From positions 124,001 through 188,000 of the forward strand of contig NZ_JAGINQ010000010.1 in NCBI RefSeq assembly GCF_017876165.1: a stretch of DNA of 64,000 nt, given 5' to 3'. Within the stretch, counting starts at the first letter, position 1. Each line of letters starts with the position of its first letter. The stretch comes from Azospirillum soli. Lineage in GTDB: Bacteria > Pseudomonadota > Alphaproteobacteria > Azospirillales > Azospirillaceae. Below, piece by piece: positions 1 through 8,923 of the stretch. The translations under genes and the position numbers were made by a program. The notes under the pieces are model-generated. The model searched no databases. It was given only the letters and a program-made list of their open reading frames with translations, and was not told the DNA's origin.

Positions 1-1030
1 AGGCGGCCATCATCAGCGGGATGGTCTCCGACATGCCGAAGGTGCGGATCACGTCGGTCAGCACGAACAGCACGAATCCGGTCAGCACGCCGCCGGTGAC
101 CATGGTCATGGTGCCGCCCCGGCGCGGCAGGCGCAGTGAGAAGGCGGCGGCGAACAGCACCATGGAGAAGTAAAGAAGCGGCTGCGACATCAGCGACTGA
201 TAGTGCAGACGGTGCCGCGTCGCCGGAAAGCCGGTGGATTCCAGCGTCTTGATGAAGTGCGGCAGATCCCAGAAGGAGATGGTCTCCGGCGGGGCGAAGC
301 TCTCCTCGATGGTCGTCATGTCCAGTTCGGTCGGGATGGTGTAGGAGGCGACCGCCTCCGTTTCCTTCTTGCCCTGGTTGACGGTGGCGTTCAGCAGCTC
401 CCACCGCTTTTCCTTCAGGATCGCCCGCGGCGCATCGACGCGGCCCAGATACTTCATGTCCGGGTCGAAGCGCAGCAGCATGACCTGCGACAGCTCGAAG
501 GTCATCGGGTTGACCGTGTCGGCGTGGATGAAGAACTGCTCCCGGTCGGCCTGCTGGCGCAGCCACAAGCCGGAGCGCGACACGTTCAGCGTGCTCGTGC
601 GCTGCTTCAGGTAGCGGTCCTGCATCTGGTCGTACTTGGCGATGAAAACGGCGCCGACGGGGTTGATGACGGCCACCTTGAAGACGCCGATCAAGGCGGC
701 GGCGATCAGGACGGGCATCAGGAACTGCCACGCCGACACGCCGACCGCGCGGGCCACCACCAGTTCGGCGCTGCGGGTCAGGCGCCAGAAGGTGAACATG
801 CCGCTGAACAGGATCACGAAGGGGAAGATCTGCTGGCCGATCTCCGGCAGCTTCAAGAAGGCCATCTGCACGACCAGCCCGAAGGTCACGCCCGGCTTGC
901 TGCCGGCGCGGCGCAGCAACTCGACGATGTCGAGCAGCAGGATGATCGACAGCAGGATCACCAGCAGCAGGACGAACCAGGTGACGAACTGGCGCCCGAT
1001 GTAGCGCGAGAGGGTAACGGAGGAATACAT
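1..1030 (-). CDS. lptG: LPS export permease LptG, 3' end cut by window edge
   Basis: Inner-membrane permease of the LptBFG complex that extracts lipopolysaccharide and passes it to the periplasmic Lpt bridge. The translation starts MYSSVTLSRYIGRQF, followed by a long hydrophobic segment, the typical YjgP/YjgQ start. A soluble periplasmic portion lies in the middle, and membrane segments return towards the cut end. About 343 residues are present; the family is usually about 360, so only the last few residues are missing. It is divergent from pepA, the arrangement known from many proteobacteria where lptF/lptG lie head-to-head with pepA. LptG rather than LptF is inferred from the start sequence and from the expectation that lptF lies beyond the window edge; the two paralogues are hard to separate without a search. 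Confidence 0.85.
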   Translation of the reverse strand, partial: MYSSVTLSRYIGRQFVTWFVLLLVILLSIILLLDIVELLRRAGSKPGVTFGLVVQMAFLKLPEIGQQIFPFVILFSGMFTFWRLTRSAELVVARAVGVSAWQFLMPVLIAAALIGVFKVAVINPVGAVFIAKYDQMQDRYLKQRTSTLNVSRSGLWLRQQADREQFFIHADTVNPMTFELSQVMLLRFDPDMKYLGRVDAPRAILKEKRWELLNATVNQGKKETEAVASYTIPTELDMTTIEESFAPPETISFWDLPHFIKTLESTGFPATRHRLHYQSLMSQPLLYFSMVLFAAAFSLRLPRRGGTMTMVTGGVLTGFVLFVLTDVIRTFGMSETIPLMMAA

Positions 1031-1130
1031 GGCTAGGAATACCTGGCTTCGGCCTCCCGGGCCGCTCGACGGGCAAAGGGCGCCGGGGCTATGTACTGCC
1101 TAATGGGGCCGGAAACAACTGGCCCGCGCC

Positions 1131-1159
1131 TTGACAGAGCGCGTGGGAAGGTCTTTATC
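1131..1159 (+). promoter_or_regulatory. Probable sigma-70 promoter of pepA
   Basis: TTGACA at 1131-1136 and TTTATC at 1154-1159 are separated by exactly 17 bp, about 75 bp before the pepA start codon. The -35 box is a perfect match and the -10 box is reasonable for a high-G+C genome. Seen in sequence; activity is inferred. Confidence 0.55.
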
Positions 1160-1232
1160 GCAAGAAGGTCCGCAACGGATCCCCCACCGTTCCCCGGCGC
1201 GCCCGCGCCGGCCGCTCAGCCGAGAGGAGCCG

Positions 1233-2747
1233 ATGAAGTTCGCCTTTGCGAAGCCCGCGCTGCCCACCGCGCTGCCCAAGTCCGGCACCGTCGTCGTCAC
1301 CGTCGCCACCGAACGCGCGCTGGGCGCCGCCGGGCAGGAGCTCGACCAGAAGACCGGCGGTTCGATCACACGCGCCATGAAGGCCAGCCGCTTCACCGGC
1401 AAGCGTGAGGAGACCCTGGCGATCCTGGCCCCGGCCGGCGTCGAGTTCGACCGAATCCTGCTGGTCGGCCTCGGCAAGCCGGAGGAGGCAAGCGAGACCG
1501 CCTTTCAGGCGGCCGGCGGCGCCCTGATCGCGGCGCTGGACAAGTCGGGCGAGACCGAGGCGTCGGTCCTGCTGGACCTGCCCACCGGCTCGGCCCTGAC
1601 GCCCGCCGATGCGGCGGCCGAGCTGGCCTTCGGCGCGCATCTGCGCTCCTACCGGTTCGACAAGTACCGCACGACCGAGAAGAAGGACGCCAAGCCGTCC
1701 CTGAAGAAGGTCACCGTCCTGACCGCCGACGCGGACGCCGCCAAGCGCGCCTACGGCAAGCTGGAGACGCTGGCGGAATCCGTGCTGTTCACCCGCGATC
1801 TGGTGTCGGAGCCGGCCAACGTCATCCACCCGGAAAGCCTCGCCGAACGCTGCAAGGAGCTGGCCGAGGTCGGCGTGCAGGTCGAGATTCTCGACCTGAA
1901 GAAGCTGAAGAAGCTGGGCATGGGCGCCCTGCTGGGCGTCGCCCAGGGCAGCGCGTTCGAGCCGCGCGTGGTCGTCATGCGCTGGGACGGCAACCCGGAC
2001 GCCGAGGACCGCCGCCCAGTCGCCTTCATCGGCAAGGGCGTGACCTTCGACACCGGCGGCATCTCCATCAAGCCGGCCGCCGGCATGGAGGACATGAAGT
2101 GGGACATGGGCGGTGCCGCCGTGGTCATCGGCACCATGCGCGCCCTGGCCGCCCGCAAGGCCAAGGTGAACGCGGTCGGCATCGTCGGCCTTGTGGAGAA
2201 CATGCCGTCCGGCACTGCGCAGCGGCCGGGCGACGTGGTCACCTCCCTGTCCGGCCAGACCATCGAGGTTATCAACACCGACGCGGAAGGCCGCCTCGTC
2301 CTGGCCGACTGCCTGTGGTACGCGCAGGACAGCTTCAAGCCGCGCCTGATGATCGACCTCGCCACCCTGACCGGCGCCGTCATCATCGCGTTGGGCCACG
2401 AGCACGCCGGCCTGTTCGCCAACAACGACGAGCTGGCCGAGGCCCTGGCCGCCGCCGGCCGGACGGTGGGCGAGCCGCTGTGGCGCCTGCCGCTGGGCGA
2501 TGCCTACGACAAGGACATCAACTCCGACATTGCCGACGTGAAGAACGTCGGTTCCGGCCGGGGTGCGGGCAGCATCATCGCGGCGCAGTTCCTGAAGCGC
2601 TTCATCAACGACCTGCCCTGGGCGCACATCGACATCGCCGGGGTGGTCTGGTCCAAGAAGGACACCGCGACCGTGCCGAAGGGCGGCACCGCTTTCGGCG
2701 TCCGCCTGCTCGACCGCTTCGTGGCGGATTATCACGAGGGGAAATAA
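1233..2747 (+). CDS. pepA: Leucyl aminopeptidase (M17)
   Basis: Cytosolic di-metal aminopeptidase that removes N-terminal residues from peptides; in some bacteria the protein also binds DNA. The 504-residue length is normal for PepA. The C-terminal catalytic domain shows the metal-binding stretch KGVTFDTGGISIKP and the M17 signature NTDAEGRLVLAD. The ATG at 1233 is chosen because it follows a GAGAGGAG ribosome site and gives the usual start MKFAFAKPALP; the frame is open further upstream but without support. It is followed after a short palindrome by holC, the classic pepA-holC pairing. Nothing unusual is seen. Confidence 0.96.
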   Translation: MKFAFAKPALPTALPKSGTVVVTVATERALGAAGQELDQKTGGSITRAMKASRFTGKREETLAILAPAGVEFDRILLVGLGKPEEASETAFQAAGGALIAALDKSGETEASVLLDLPTGSALTPADAAAELAFGAHLRSYRFDKYRTTEKKDAKPSLKKVTVLTADADAAKRAYGKLETLAESVLFTRDLVSEPANVIHPESLAERCKELAEVGVQVEILDLKKLKKLGMGALLGVAQGSAFEPRVVVMRWDGNPDAEDRRPVAFIGKGVTFDTGGISIKPAAGMEDMKWDMGGAAVVIGTMRALAARKAKVNAVGIVGLVENMPSGTAQRPGDVVTSLSGQTIEVINTDAEGRLVLADCLWYAQDSFKPRLMIDLATLTGAVIIALGHEHAGLFANNDELAEALAAAGRTVGEPLWRLPLGDAYDKDINSDIADVKNVGSGRGAGSIIAAQFLKRFINDLPWAHIDIAGVVWSKKDTATVPKGGTAFGVRLLDRFVADYHEGK

Positions 2748-2761
2748 CGGCCCCTGCCCCG

Positions 2762-2791
2762 CCGTCATTCCCGCGCACGCGGGAATGACGG
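2762..2791. repeat. Palindromic intergenic repeat (CGTCATTCCCGCG type)
   Basis: Two 14-base arms, CCGTCATTCCCGCG and its exact complement, flank a 2-base centre in the 66 bp between pepA and holC. The core CGTCATTCCCGCG is a motif I know as a widespread dispersed palindrome in proteobacterial genomes. It has no T-run, so it is not a classical terminator, though it may stabilise the pepA transcript end. Confidence 0.75.
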
Positions 2792-2813
2792 CGGGGGCCC
2801 GTACAAGGCGATC

Positions 2814-3263
2814 ATGACCGAGGTCCGATTCTATCATCTCCAGCGGCGCACGCTCGAACAGGCGTTGCCGAAGATTCTGGAGAAGGTGCTGGAGCGCAAC
2901 TGGCGGGCCGTCGTGCTGGCCGGGTCGCCGGAGCGCGTGGACGCGCTGAACCAGCATCTGTGGACCTACGACCCGGCCTCCTTCCTGCCGCACGGCAGCG
3001 CCCGCGACGGATTCGCCGACCAGCAGCCGGTCTGGCTGACGGCCAACGACGAAAACCCCAACAGCGCCACTGTTCTGGTTCAGGTGGACGGGGTGGTCAG
3101 CGACAGCCTCGCCTCCTACGACCTTGTCTGCGACCTGTTCGACGGCAACGACGAGGAGGCGGTGTTCGCCGCCCGCGACCGCTGGAAGGCCTGCAAGGCC
3201 GCCGGCCACAGCCTCACCTACTGGCAGCAGAACGACCGGGGCGGCTGGGAAAAGAAAGCGTGA
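2814..3263 (+). CDS. holC: DNA polymerase III chi subunit
   Basis: Accessory subunit of the replicative clamp loader that links it to SSB. At 149 residues it matches the family. It begins MTEVRFYHLQRRTLEQALPK, characteristic of alphaproteobacterial HolC, and carries the central LTANDENPNSATVLVQVDG region. It lies directly downstream of pepA, as in many proteobacteria, so the two are probably cotranscribed through the small palindrome. Its TGA stop at 3261-3263 abuts the stop codon of the opposing kinase gene at 3264 with no base between them. Confidence 0.92.
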   Translation: MTEVRFYHLQRRTLEQALPKILEKVLERNWRAVVLAGSPERVDALNQHLWTYDPASFLPHGSARDGFADQQPVWLTANDENPNSATVLVQVDGVVSDSLASYDLVCDLFDGNDEEAVFAARDRWKACKAAGHSLTYWQQNDRGGWEKKA

Positions 3264-4853
3264 TCACGCCGGAAAGGTGATGACGAAACGGCTGCCGGGA
3301 TTGGCGTCCTCGACCGTCATGGTCCCGTCGAGCTGCCCCACGAGGCCCCGCACCAGCTTCATCCCCATGCCGGACGACGCCGCGAGGTCCAGATCCTTCG
3401 GCAGGCCGGGGCCGTTGTCCGTAATGGTCAGCCGGCAGCCCTGCTCCACCCGGTCGAAGCGAATGGTCAGCCGTCCCTCACCGCCATCACCGAAGGCGTG
3501 TTTGAGCGCGTTGAGGGTCAGTTCGGTGGCGATCAGCCCCAGCGATGAGGCCCGGCCGGTCTCCATCAGGATGCTGTCGGGCACCTCGACCATCAGGGTG
3601 CAGCGCGTGCCGTCGATGAAGGCCGCGGCGATGCCCTCGGCCACCCCCCGCAGATAACCGGCCACGTCGAGTGTGGCGAGATCGTGGCGTGTCGCCTCGA
3701 ACAGACGGCGGTGCACGACGGCCATGGCCTGCACGCGCCCGAACGCCTGCTCGACCACGCGCCGGGCTTCCGGATCGGAGATCCCCTGAGTCTGCATCGA
3801 CAGGACGCCGTGCAGCAGCTGGAAGCTGTTCATGATGCGGTGGCTCATCTCGCGCGCCACCAGCTCGTTCTGGCGGGCCTCGGCCAGCGCCACTTGCAGC
3901 TCCTGCTCGGCCCGCTTTTCGGTATCGATGTCGGTGACGACCGCGACGGCGCCGGTGATCCGGCCGGCTTCGTCCCGTAACGGCGCGGCCGACACGCGGG
4001 TCCAGACGTCCGTTCCGTCGTCCTGCCGGTACTGGAAGTCGATGCCCGGCACGACCGTCTCCCCCCGCAAGGCGCGGGCGCCGGCAAAATTGTGGCGCTC
4101 GACGGGCAGCCCGTCCGGTCCGGTGGCCCGCCAGCGCGGCACCGCCCGGTCATCGGCCGATGGAAGAACATTGGAGGTGTAGCGGCGCATGATGTCGTTG
4201 GTCCGCCGGACGAGGCCGTCCGTTCCGTACACCGCGACGCCGACCGGAAGATGGTCGAGAACGGAGGAGAGAAGCGCCTCGCTCTCCCGCCGCTCCCGTT
4301 CGGTCCGATCGCGCTCGATCAGGATGGCGACGGTATGGGCGAGCAGGTCGATCGCCTCAAGATCGCGCGGCTCCGGCTCGCAAGGCTGGCGGTGATACAC
4401 GGTGAAGACGCCCAGCACCGTGCCGGCGAAAGACCGGATCGGCGTGGACCAGCAGGCGCCGATCCCAAGCTCCTTCGCCAGGGCGAGATAGGGCGTCCAC
4501 AGCGCGTCCTTGGTCACGTCGCCGACGATCACGCGCTGACCGGTGTGGGCGGCCAAGCCGCAGGACGGCGAGTGTGGGCCGATTTCGAACCGTTCGGTGA
4601 CGTGCCGATAGACGTCGGGTAGTCCCGCCGCCGCACCGAGGCGCAGGCAGCCCTCCGCTTCGTCCACCACGAAGATGGCGGCCCGAGCGTCCAGCTGCTC
4701 CGCGCCCGTGCGGGCCAGAAGGTCGAGCACATCACTCAGCAAAGCACCGCCCACGGCCATTTCGAGGGCTGTCTTCTCCGCCAGCAGCAGTCGTTCCGAA
4801 CGCGACGCGCGCTGGTCACGTCCGTCCTCGGCGCCGATCATCGGCCGATCCAC
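3264..4853 (-). CDS. GAF-PAS sensor histidine kinase, HisKA_2 type
   Basis: Soluble sensor kinase with no membrane segment. Order: a GAF domain at about residues 25-180 (DARAAIFVVDEAEGCLRLGA onwards), a PAS domain at about 190-310 ending in TDIDTEKRAEQEL, then a HisKA_2 dimerisation domain with the phospho-acceptor in MSHRIMNSFQLL (His338 counted from the GTG), then an HATPase with LGLIATELTLNALKHAF and TDNGPGLP. HisKA_2 kinases often act on single-domain or stress-pathway regulators; no partner regulator is adjacent. The 4853 start is GTG; an ATG at 4841 is equally possible, as neither has a clear ribosome site. The ligand and partner cannot be read from the sequence. Confidence 0.85.
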   Translation of the reverse strand: MDRPMIGAEDGRDQRASRSERLLLAEKTALEMAVGGALLSDVLDLLARTGAEQLDARAAIFVVDEAEGCLRLGAAAGLPDVYRHVTERFEIGPHSPSCGLAAHTGQRVIVGDVTKDALWTPYLALAKELGIGACWSTPIRSFAGTVLGVFTVYHRQPCEPEPRDLEAIDLLAHTVAILIERDRTERERRESEALLSSVLDHLPVGVAVYGTDGLVRRTNDIMRRYTSNVLPSADDRAVPRWRATGPDGLPVERHNFAGARALRGETVVPGIDFQYRQDDGTDVWTRVSAAPLRDEAGRITGAVAVVTDIDTEKRAEQELQVALAEARQNELVAREMSHRIMNSFQLLHGVLSMQTQGISDPEARRVVEQAFGRVQAMAVVHRRLFEATRHDLATLDVAGYLRGVAEGIAAAFIDGTRCTLMVEVPDSILMETGRASSLGLIATELTLNALKHAFGDGGEGRLTIRFDRVEQGCRLTITDNGPGLPKDLDLAASSGMGMKLVRGLVGQLDGTMTVEDANPGSRFVITFPA

Positions 4854-5236
4854 TCACGCACCGCCGACTCCACACAAGCCATCCCATCGTTCGTGAACGA
4901 TTAATTAGAGGGCGATCCTACGTCGCCGGGGGGGTGACTTACCACCAACGCCTGCTACGCCTTTCGTCAGAGCCATGGGGTCTTGAGAGGGGCTTTGAAA
5001 CCGTTGGACAATCCGGCGTCAAAGGAATCGCGTCGAGATTGTCCATTGTCGTAACAAATCGCTTGGCAGGCGCCCCATAGCCCGGTAATGTCCAAGACAA
5101 TAAACAACCGGCAGAAGACAGAAAATGGCCGCCGGCATGACGCAGGAAACAAGAAAGTTAGGGTGGCCGGACCACTCCGCGCTCGGCCAAGGGCGCATTC
5201 GCCCCGTTTCCAGCGGGTCAGGAAGGGTGTGACGCC
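4854..5236. other. Divergent intergenic region between two sensor-kinase genes
   Basis: This 383-bp stretch has no credible gene. It is less G+C-rich than its surroundings and must carry promoters for both flanking kinases. It contains a near palindrome ATCGTTC-GT-GAACGAT at 4886-4901, next to the minus-strand gene, and a spaced inverted pair GGACAATC/GATTGTCC at 5006-5044 on the side of the plus-strand gene. No sigma-70 pair stands out. Confidence 0.6.
5006..5044. promoter_or_regulatory. Spaced inverted repeat, candidate operator
   Basis: GGACAATC at 5006-5013 and its exact complement GATTGTCC at 5037-5044 have centres 31 bp apart, about three helical turns. Related ATTGTC and ATGTCC strings follow at about 5045 and 5089. 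The arrangement would suit a dimeric regulator binding two half-sites on one DNA face. Function is inferred only. Confidence 0.35.
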
Positions 5237-7573
5237 ATGCCCGACGCCAGCCCCGACCTCATCCTCCACCCCTACGCGGCGGCCCTTCTGCAAAGCCGTG
5301 TCGCGGCGGTCCTGGTGTTCGATGTGGCGCCGGACGGGTCGGGGTTCCTTTTCCGCTCCTTGAACCGGCGGTGCGAGGAGCTGACCGGGCTCGACCCGCG
5401 CCACACGGTCGGCTCGATGCTGGCGGAGATCCTGACCTCCGACGACGCCCTGCGGCTGGAACAGCGCCTGTTCGCCTGCGTGGAGACCCGCCGCCCGCTG
5501 GTGGTGGAAGAGCGACTGTCCTTCCCGCGCGGCACCGGCTGGTGGGAGATCGAGCTGACGCCCGTCTTCTCCGAGCTGGACGAACGGGTGCAGCAGATCC
5601 TGGCCGTCGGCGTGGACGTGACAGCGCGACACGAGCTGGCCCAGCGTCCGCGCGCCGCGACCCCACCGCTGCACGCCGTGTTCGACACGCCCTTCGCGGC
5701 CGTCGTCACCATGAACCGCGAGCATCGCATCACCCTGTTCAACAAGGGCGCCGAGCAGCTGTTCGGCTATCGCGAAAGCGAGGTGCTGGGCCGTCCCATC
5801 GACCTGCTGATCCCGACCCGTTTCCGCGAAGGGCACCGCCGCCATGTGGAAGGCTACGCCCAGTCCGCGCAGAGCGGCTCCCGCATCATGGGCGAGCCGC
5901 GCGATCTGGTCGGCCTGCACCGCGACGGCACCGAAATCCCGCTGGAAGGTGCCGTGTCCAAGCATGTCGAGGCTGGCGGCGTGCGCTTCAGCGTGGTCCT
6001 CCGCGACGCCCGCCGCAGCTTGGCGGCCGAACGCGCGCTGGCGACCCGCGAACGGCTGCTGGGCGCGGTCGCCGAGAACCTGAACGGCGTCTTCCTGCGC
6101 CGTGTGCGCGACCGGTTGGGCCGCTGGCGCTTCGACTATGTCAGCTCCGGCGCGGAGGCCTTGTTCGGCTGCCGGCCGGAGGAGATCCTGGCCGATCCCG
6201 GCCGCCTGCTCGACCTCGTCCACCCGGACGACCGCGACCTCTTCCAGGCGGCGCTCGACGTTTCGGCCCGCGACCTCAGCCGGCTGGACGTGGAGTTCCG
6301 CATCGACGACGGCATGCGCTGGCTGCACGCCGTGTCCCGCCCGGTCCGCACGGCGGCCGGCGAGGTGGTGTGGGACGAGGTCGTGCTGGACGTGACCGAG
6401 CGCAAAAAGGCCGAGCTTGCCCTGGTCCGCAGCGAGGAGCGCGCCCGCGCCCTGATGGCCGAGGCCAACCGCGCCAACCGCGCCAAGTCGGAATTCCTGG
6501 CCTCCATGAGCCACGAGTTGCGCACGCCGCTGAACGCCATCCTCGGCTTCGGGCAGCTTCTGGAGATGCAGACGGACAGCCCGTTGGACGAGCGCCGGAA
6601 GGGCTACGTCGCCAGCGTGCTGAAGGGCGGCCACCATCTGCTGAGCCTGATCGACGACATTCTGGAACTGGCGAAGATCGAGGCCGGGCAGATCCCGGTT
6701 ACCCCGGTCGAACTGGACGCCGCCGACATGGTGGCGGAGGTCTGCGGGACGCTCGACACAATGGCGGCGGCGCGCCGTGTCGCCCTGCGGACGGAACTGC
6801 CGAACAGCACGCGTCCGCGCGTGCGCGCCGACCGGACGCGGCTGATGCAGGTGCTGACGAACCTTGGCTCCAACGCCGTGAAGTACAACCGCCCCGGCGG
6901 CAGCGTCACTCTGGTGGTCAGCCGGCCGCAACCGGACATCCTGCGATTCGCCGTGCACGACACCGGCCACGGCATCCCGGCCGAGCGCCAGTCGGAGCTG
7001 TTCCAGCCCTTCAACCGGCTGGGCGCCGAGGCGACGGGGGTGGAGGGCACCGGCCTTGGCCTCGCCCTGACCCGCCGTCTGGTGGAGGCCATGGACGGAA
7101 CCATCGGCTTCACCAGCACGCCGGACGTCGGCTCCTCCTTCTGGGTTGACCTGCCGGCCGTCGCCGAGCCGGTGCAGCCCGCCGGCATCCCCGACCTGCG
7201 CCCCTTCACGCTGCTCCAGGTCAGCGCCGAACCGGCCGGCCGCGCCGCGTTGGACGCGCTGCTGACCGCCCTGCCCCAGACCACGCTGATCAAGGCCGAC
7301 ACGGCCGAACGGGCACTGGAACTGGCCGTCACGCGGCGGCCGGACATCATCCTTCTCGACATCGCCCTGCCGGGGGTGGACGGGTTCACCGCGATGGCGT
7401 GCCTGCGCACGCTGGAGCAGACGCGCGGCATCCCGGTCGTGGCGCTGTCCGACGACGGTTCGCCGGGGGCAGCAGAGCGCGGCAAGGCCGCTGGCTTCCG
7501 CGACTGGCTGACAAATCCGTTGCATTTCGAAGCGCTTCTGGCGACCTTCAGGAAAGCCCTGTCCGAAAAATAA
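5237..7573 (+). CDS. PAS-containing hybrid histidine kinase with degenerate receiver
   Basis: Soluble 778-residue kinase. Three PAS-like modules (about 20-135, 140-265, 275-395) precede a HisKA domain with ASMSHELRTPLNAI (His426), an HATPase with NLGSNAVKYN, DTGHGIP and GTGLGLAL, and a C-terminal receiver at about 655-775. The receiver keeps a phospho-acceptor Asp (LLDIALPG, Asp708), but the N-terminal acidic pair is replaced (LLQVSAEP) and the conserved Lys before Pro is Asn760 (LTNPL). Its phosphotransfer chemistry is therefore probably impaired. The ATG follows GGAAGG at a good distance. The next gene begins 49 bp downstream on the same strand and also encodes a kinase, so an operon is likely. 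The ligand is unknown. Confidence 0.88.
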   Translation: MPDASPDLILHPYAAALLQSRVAAVLVFDVAPDGSGFLFRSLNRRCEELTGLDPRHTVGSMLAEILTSDDALRLEQRLFACVETRRPLVVEERLSFPRGTGWWEIELTPVFSELDERVQQILAVGVDVTARHELAQRPRAATPPLHAVFDTPFAAVVTMNREHRITLFNKGAEQLFGYRESEVLGRPIDLLIPTRFREGHRRHVEGYAQSAQSGSRIMGEPRDLVGLHRDGTEIPLEGAVSKHVEAGGVRFSVVLRDARRSLAAERALATRERLLGAVAENLNGVFLRRVRDRLGRWRFDYVSSGAEALFGCRPEEILADPGRLLDLVHPDDRDLFQAALDVSARDLSRLDVEFRIDDGMRWLHAVSRPVRTAAGEVVWDEVVLDVTERKKAELALVRSEERARALMAEANRANRAKSEFLASMSHELRTPLNAILGFGQLLEMQTDSPLDERRKGYVASVLKGGHHLLSLIDDILELAKIEAGQIPVTPVELDAADMVAEVCGTLDTMAAARRVALRTELPNSTRPRVRADRTRLMQVLTNLGSNAVKYNRPGGSVTLVVSRPQPDILRFAVHDTGHGIPAERQSELFQPFNRLGAEATGVEGTGLGLALTRRLVEAMDGTIGFTSTPDVGSSFWVDLPAVAEPVQPAGIPDLRPFTLLQVSAEPAGRAALDALLTALPQTTLIKADTAERALELAVTRRPDIILLDIALPGVDGFTAMACLRTLEQTRGIPVVALSDDGSPGAAERGKAAGFRDWLTNPLHFEALLATFRKALSEK

Positions 7574-7622
7574 CCCATCGGACGTTTTGGGAAATCCGCG
7601 TGAGGACGAAGACGGCGCTCTC

Positions 7623-8837
7623 ATGACACGCAGCGACATCGACCAGAGCCTCGCCCGGGAGGTGAAGGACGCCGCCGTCCTGATCGTCGACGACAACGTC
7701 GCGAACGTCGATCTGCTGCGCGAAATCCTGAGCCACGACGGCTTCACCCGCGTGCGCGGCGAGACCGACCCGCGCAACGTGCCTGCCCTGTGCGAGGCGG
7801 AACGCTACGACCTGCTGCTGATCGACATCCGCATGCCGCACATGAGCGGATTCGAGCTGATGGAGCGGCTGAAGGCGATCCACGCCGGCGATTACGTGCC
7901 CATGCTGGTCCTGACCGCCCACACCGACCAGGAGACGCGGCGCAAATCGCTGGAGCTGGGTGCCAACGATTTCCTGACCAAGCCCTTCATCGCGTGGGAG
8001 CTGCTGCACCGCGTGCGGAACATGCTGGAAATCCGCATGCTCTACCGCCGCGCAGCCGAGGAAAACCGCGACCTGGAACGCCGCGTGTCGGAGCGCACCG
8101 CCGAACTCAGCGAAGCGCTGGCCGCCGTACGGCAAGCCGACCGCGCCAAGCTGGACTTCCTGTCGGTGATGAGCCACGAGTTGCGCACGCCGCTGAACTC
8201 CATCATCGGCTTCGCCGAGGTGCTGGAGGGCGAATCGCTCGGCAAGCTCGGCCACCCCGACTACATGGAATACGTCAAGCTGATTGAGGAGAGTGGCAAG
8301 GCGCTGCTCACCATGGTCAACAAGATCCTCGACTACACGCGGGGCTCCACCGGCGCCATAGAGCTGCTGGAATCGGACGTCAATCTGCCGCTGCTGCTGA
8401 ACACCTGCATCAACCTGCTGGCGCCCAAGGCGCAGCCCAAGGGCCTGACCATCGCGGTCGAGCCCGGCCCGCAGGCCAGCGTGCGCGCCGACCACCGCCG
8501 CTTGCGCGAAATCCTGCTGAACGTGCTCGACAACGCGGTGAAGTTCAGCCACCCCGGCGGCCACGTCTCCGCCCGGATCGAATTGCGCGCCGACACCGTC
8601 GCCATCCTGGTCCGCGACGATGGCCCCGGCATTCCGCCGGAGATCGCCAGCCGCATCTTCAACCCCTTCACCCAGGCCGAACGTTCGCTGGTGCGCCAGC
8701 ACGAGGGGATCGGCCTCGGCCTGCCCATGGTCCGCCGGTTCGCCGAACTGCACGATGGCAGCGTGGAGTTGGACAGCACGCCGGGACAGGGCACGACGGT
8801 GACGGTCCTGCTGCCCGCCTCCCGCCTGATCGCATAG
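7623..8837 (+). CDS. Response regulator-histidine kinase fusion (REC-HisKA-HATPase)
   Basis: 404-residue soluble protein with an intact N-terminal receiver: acidic pair in VLIVDDN, phospho-acceptor in LLIDIRMPHMSG (Asp68), and Lys in FLTKPF. A short coiled coil (EENRDLERRVSERTAELSEA) links it to HisKA with MSHELRTPLNSI (His185) and HATPase with NVLDNAVKFS, DDGPGIP and GIGLGLPM. An open frame reaches back to a TTG at 7587, but the ATG at 7623 is preferred because it starts just before the receiver. It sits downstream of a kinase with a degenerate receiver, so an inter-protein phosphorelay using this receiver is plausible. The output protein is not visible nearby. Confidence 0.88.
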   Translation: MTRSDIDQSLAREVKDAAVLIVDDNVANVDLLREILSHDGFTRVRGETDPRNVPALCEAERYDLLLIDIRMPHMSGFELMERLKAIHAGDYVPMLVLTAHTDQETRRKSLELGANDFLTKPFIAWELLHRVRNMLEIRMLYRRAAEENRDLERRVSERTAELSEALAAVRQADRAKLDFLSVMSHELRTPLNSIIGFAEVLEGESLGKLGHPDYMEYVKLIEESGKALLTMVNKILDYTRGSTGAIELLESDVNLPLLLNTCINLLAPKAQPKGLTIAVEPGPQASVRADHRRLREILLNVLDNAVKFSHPGGHVSARIELRADTVAILVRDDGPGIPPEIASRIFNPFTQAERSLVRQHEGIGLGLPMVRRFAELHDGSVELDSTPGQGTTVTVLLPASRLIA

Positions 8838-8857
8838 GCCATCCGGCTCAGAAAAAG

Positions 8858-8894
8858 AAAACGCCGCGCTCCGGGGTGGAGCGCGGCGTTTTTT
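8858..8894. terminator. Bidirectional intrinsic terminator
   Basis: A 13-bp perfect stem, AACGCCGCGCTCC with GGAGCGCGGCGTT (8860-8872 and 8878-8890), has a 5-base loop, an A-rich run on its left and a T-run on its right. It lies between the convergent kinase operon and guaA and can end transcription from both sides. Confidence 0.9.
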
Positions 8895-8923
8895 GTGCCG
8901 GATGGCGTCGGCTCAGCAGAGCC

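Noticed and set aside
1155..3209. 684-codon minus-strand frame across pepA and holC
   Set aside because: Shadow of two certain genes on the other strand.
4967..7777. Long minus-strand frame opposite the hybrid kinase
   Set aside because: No recognisable domain, no ribosome site, and the plus-strand gene has clear kinase motifs.
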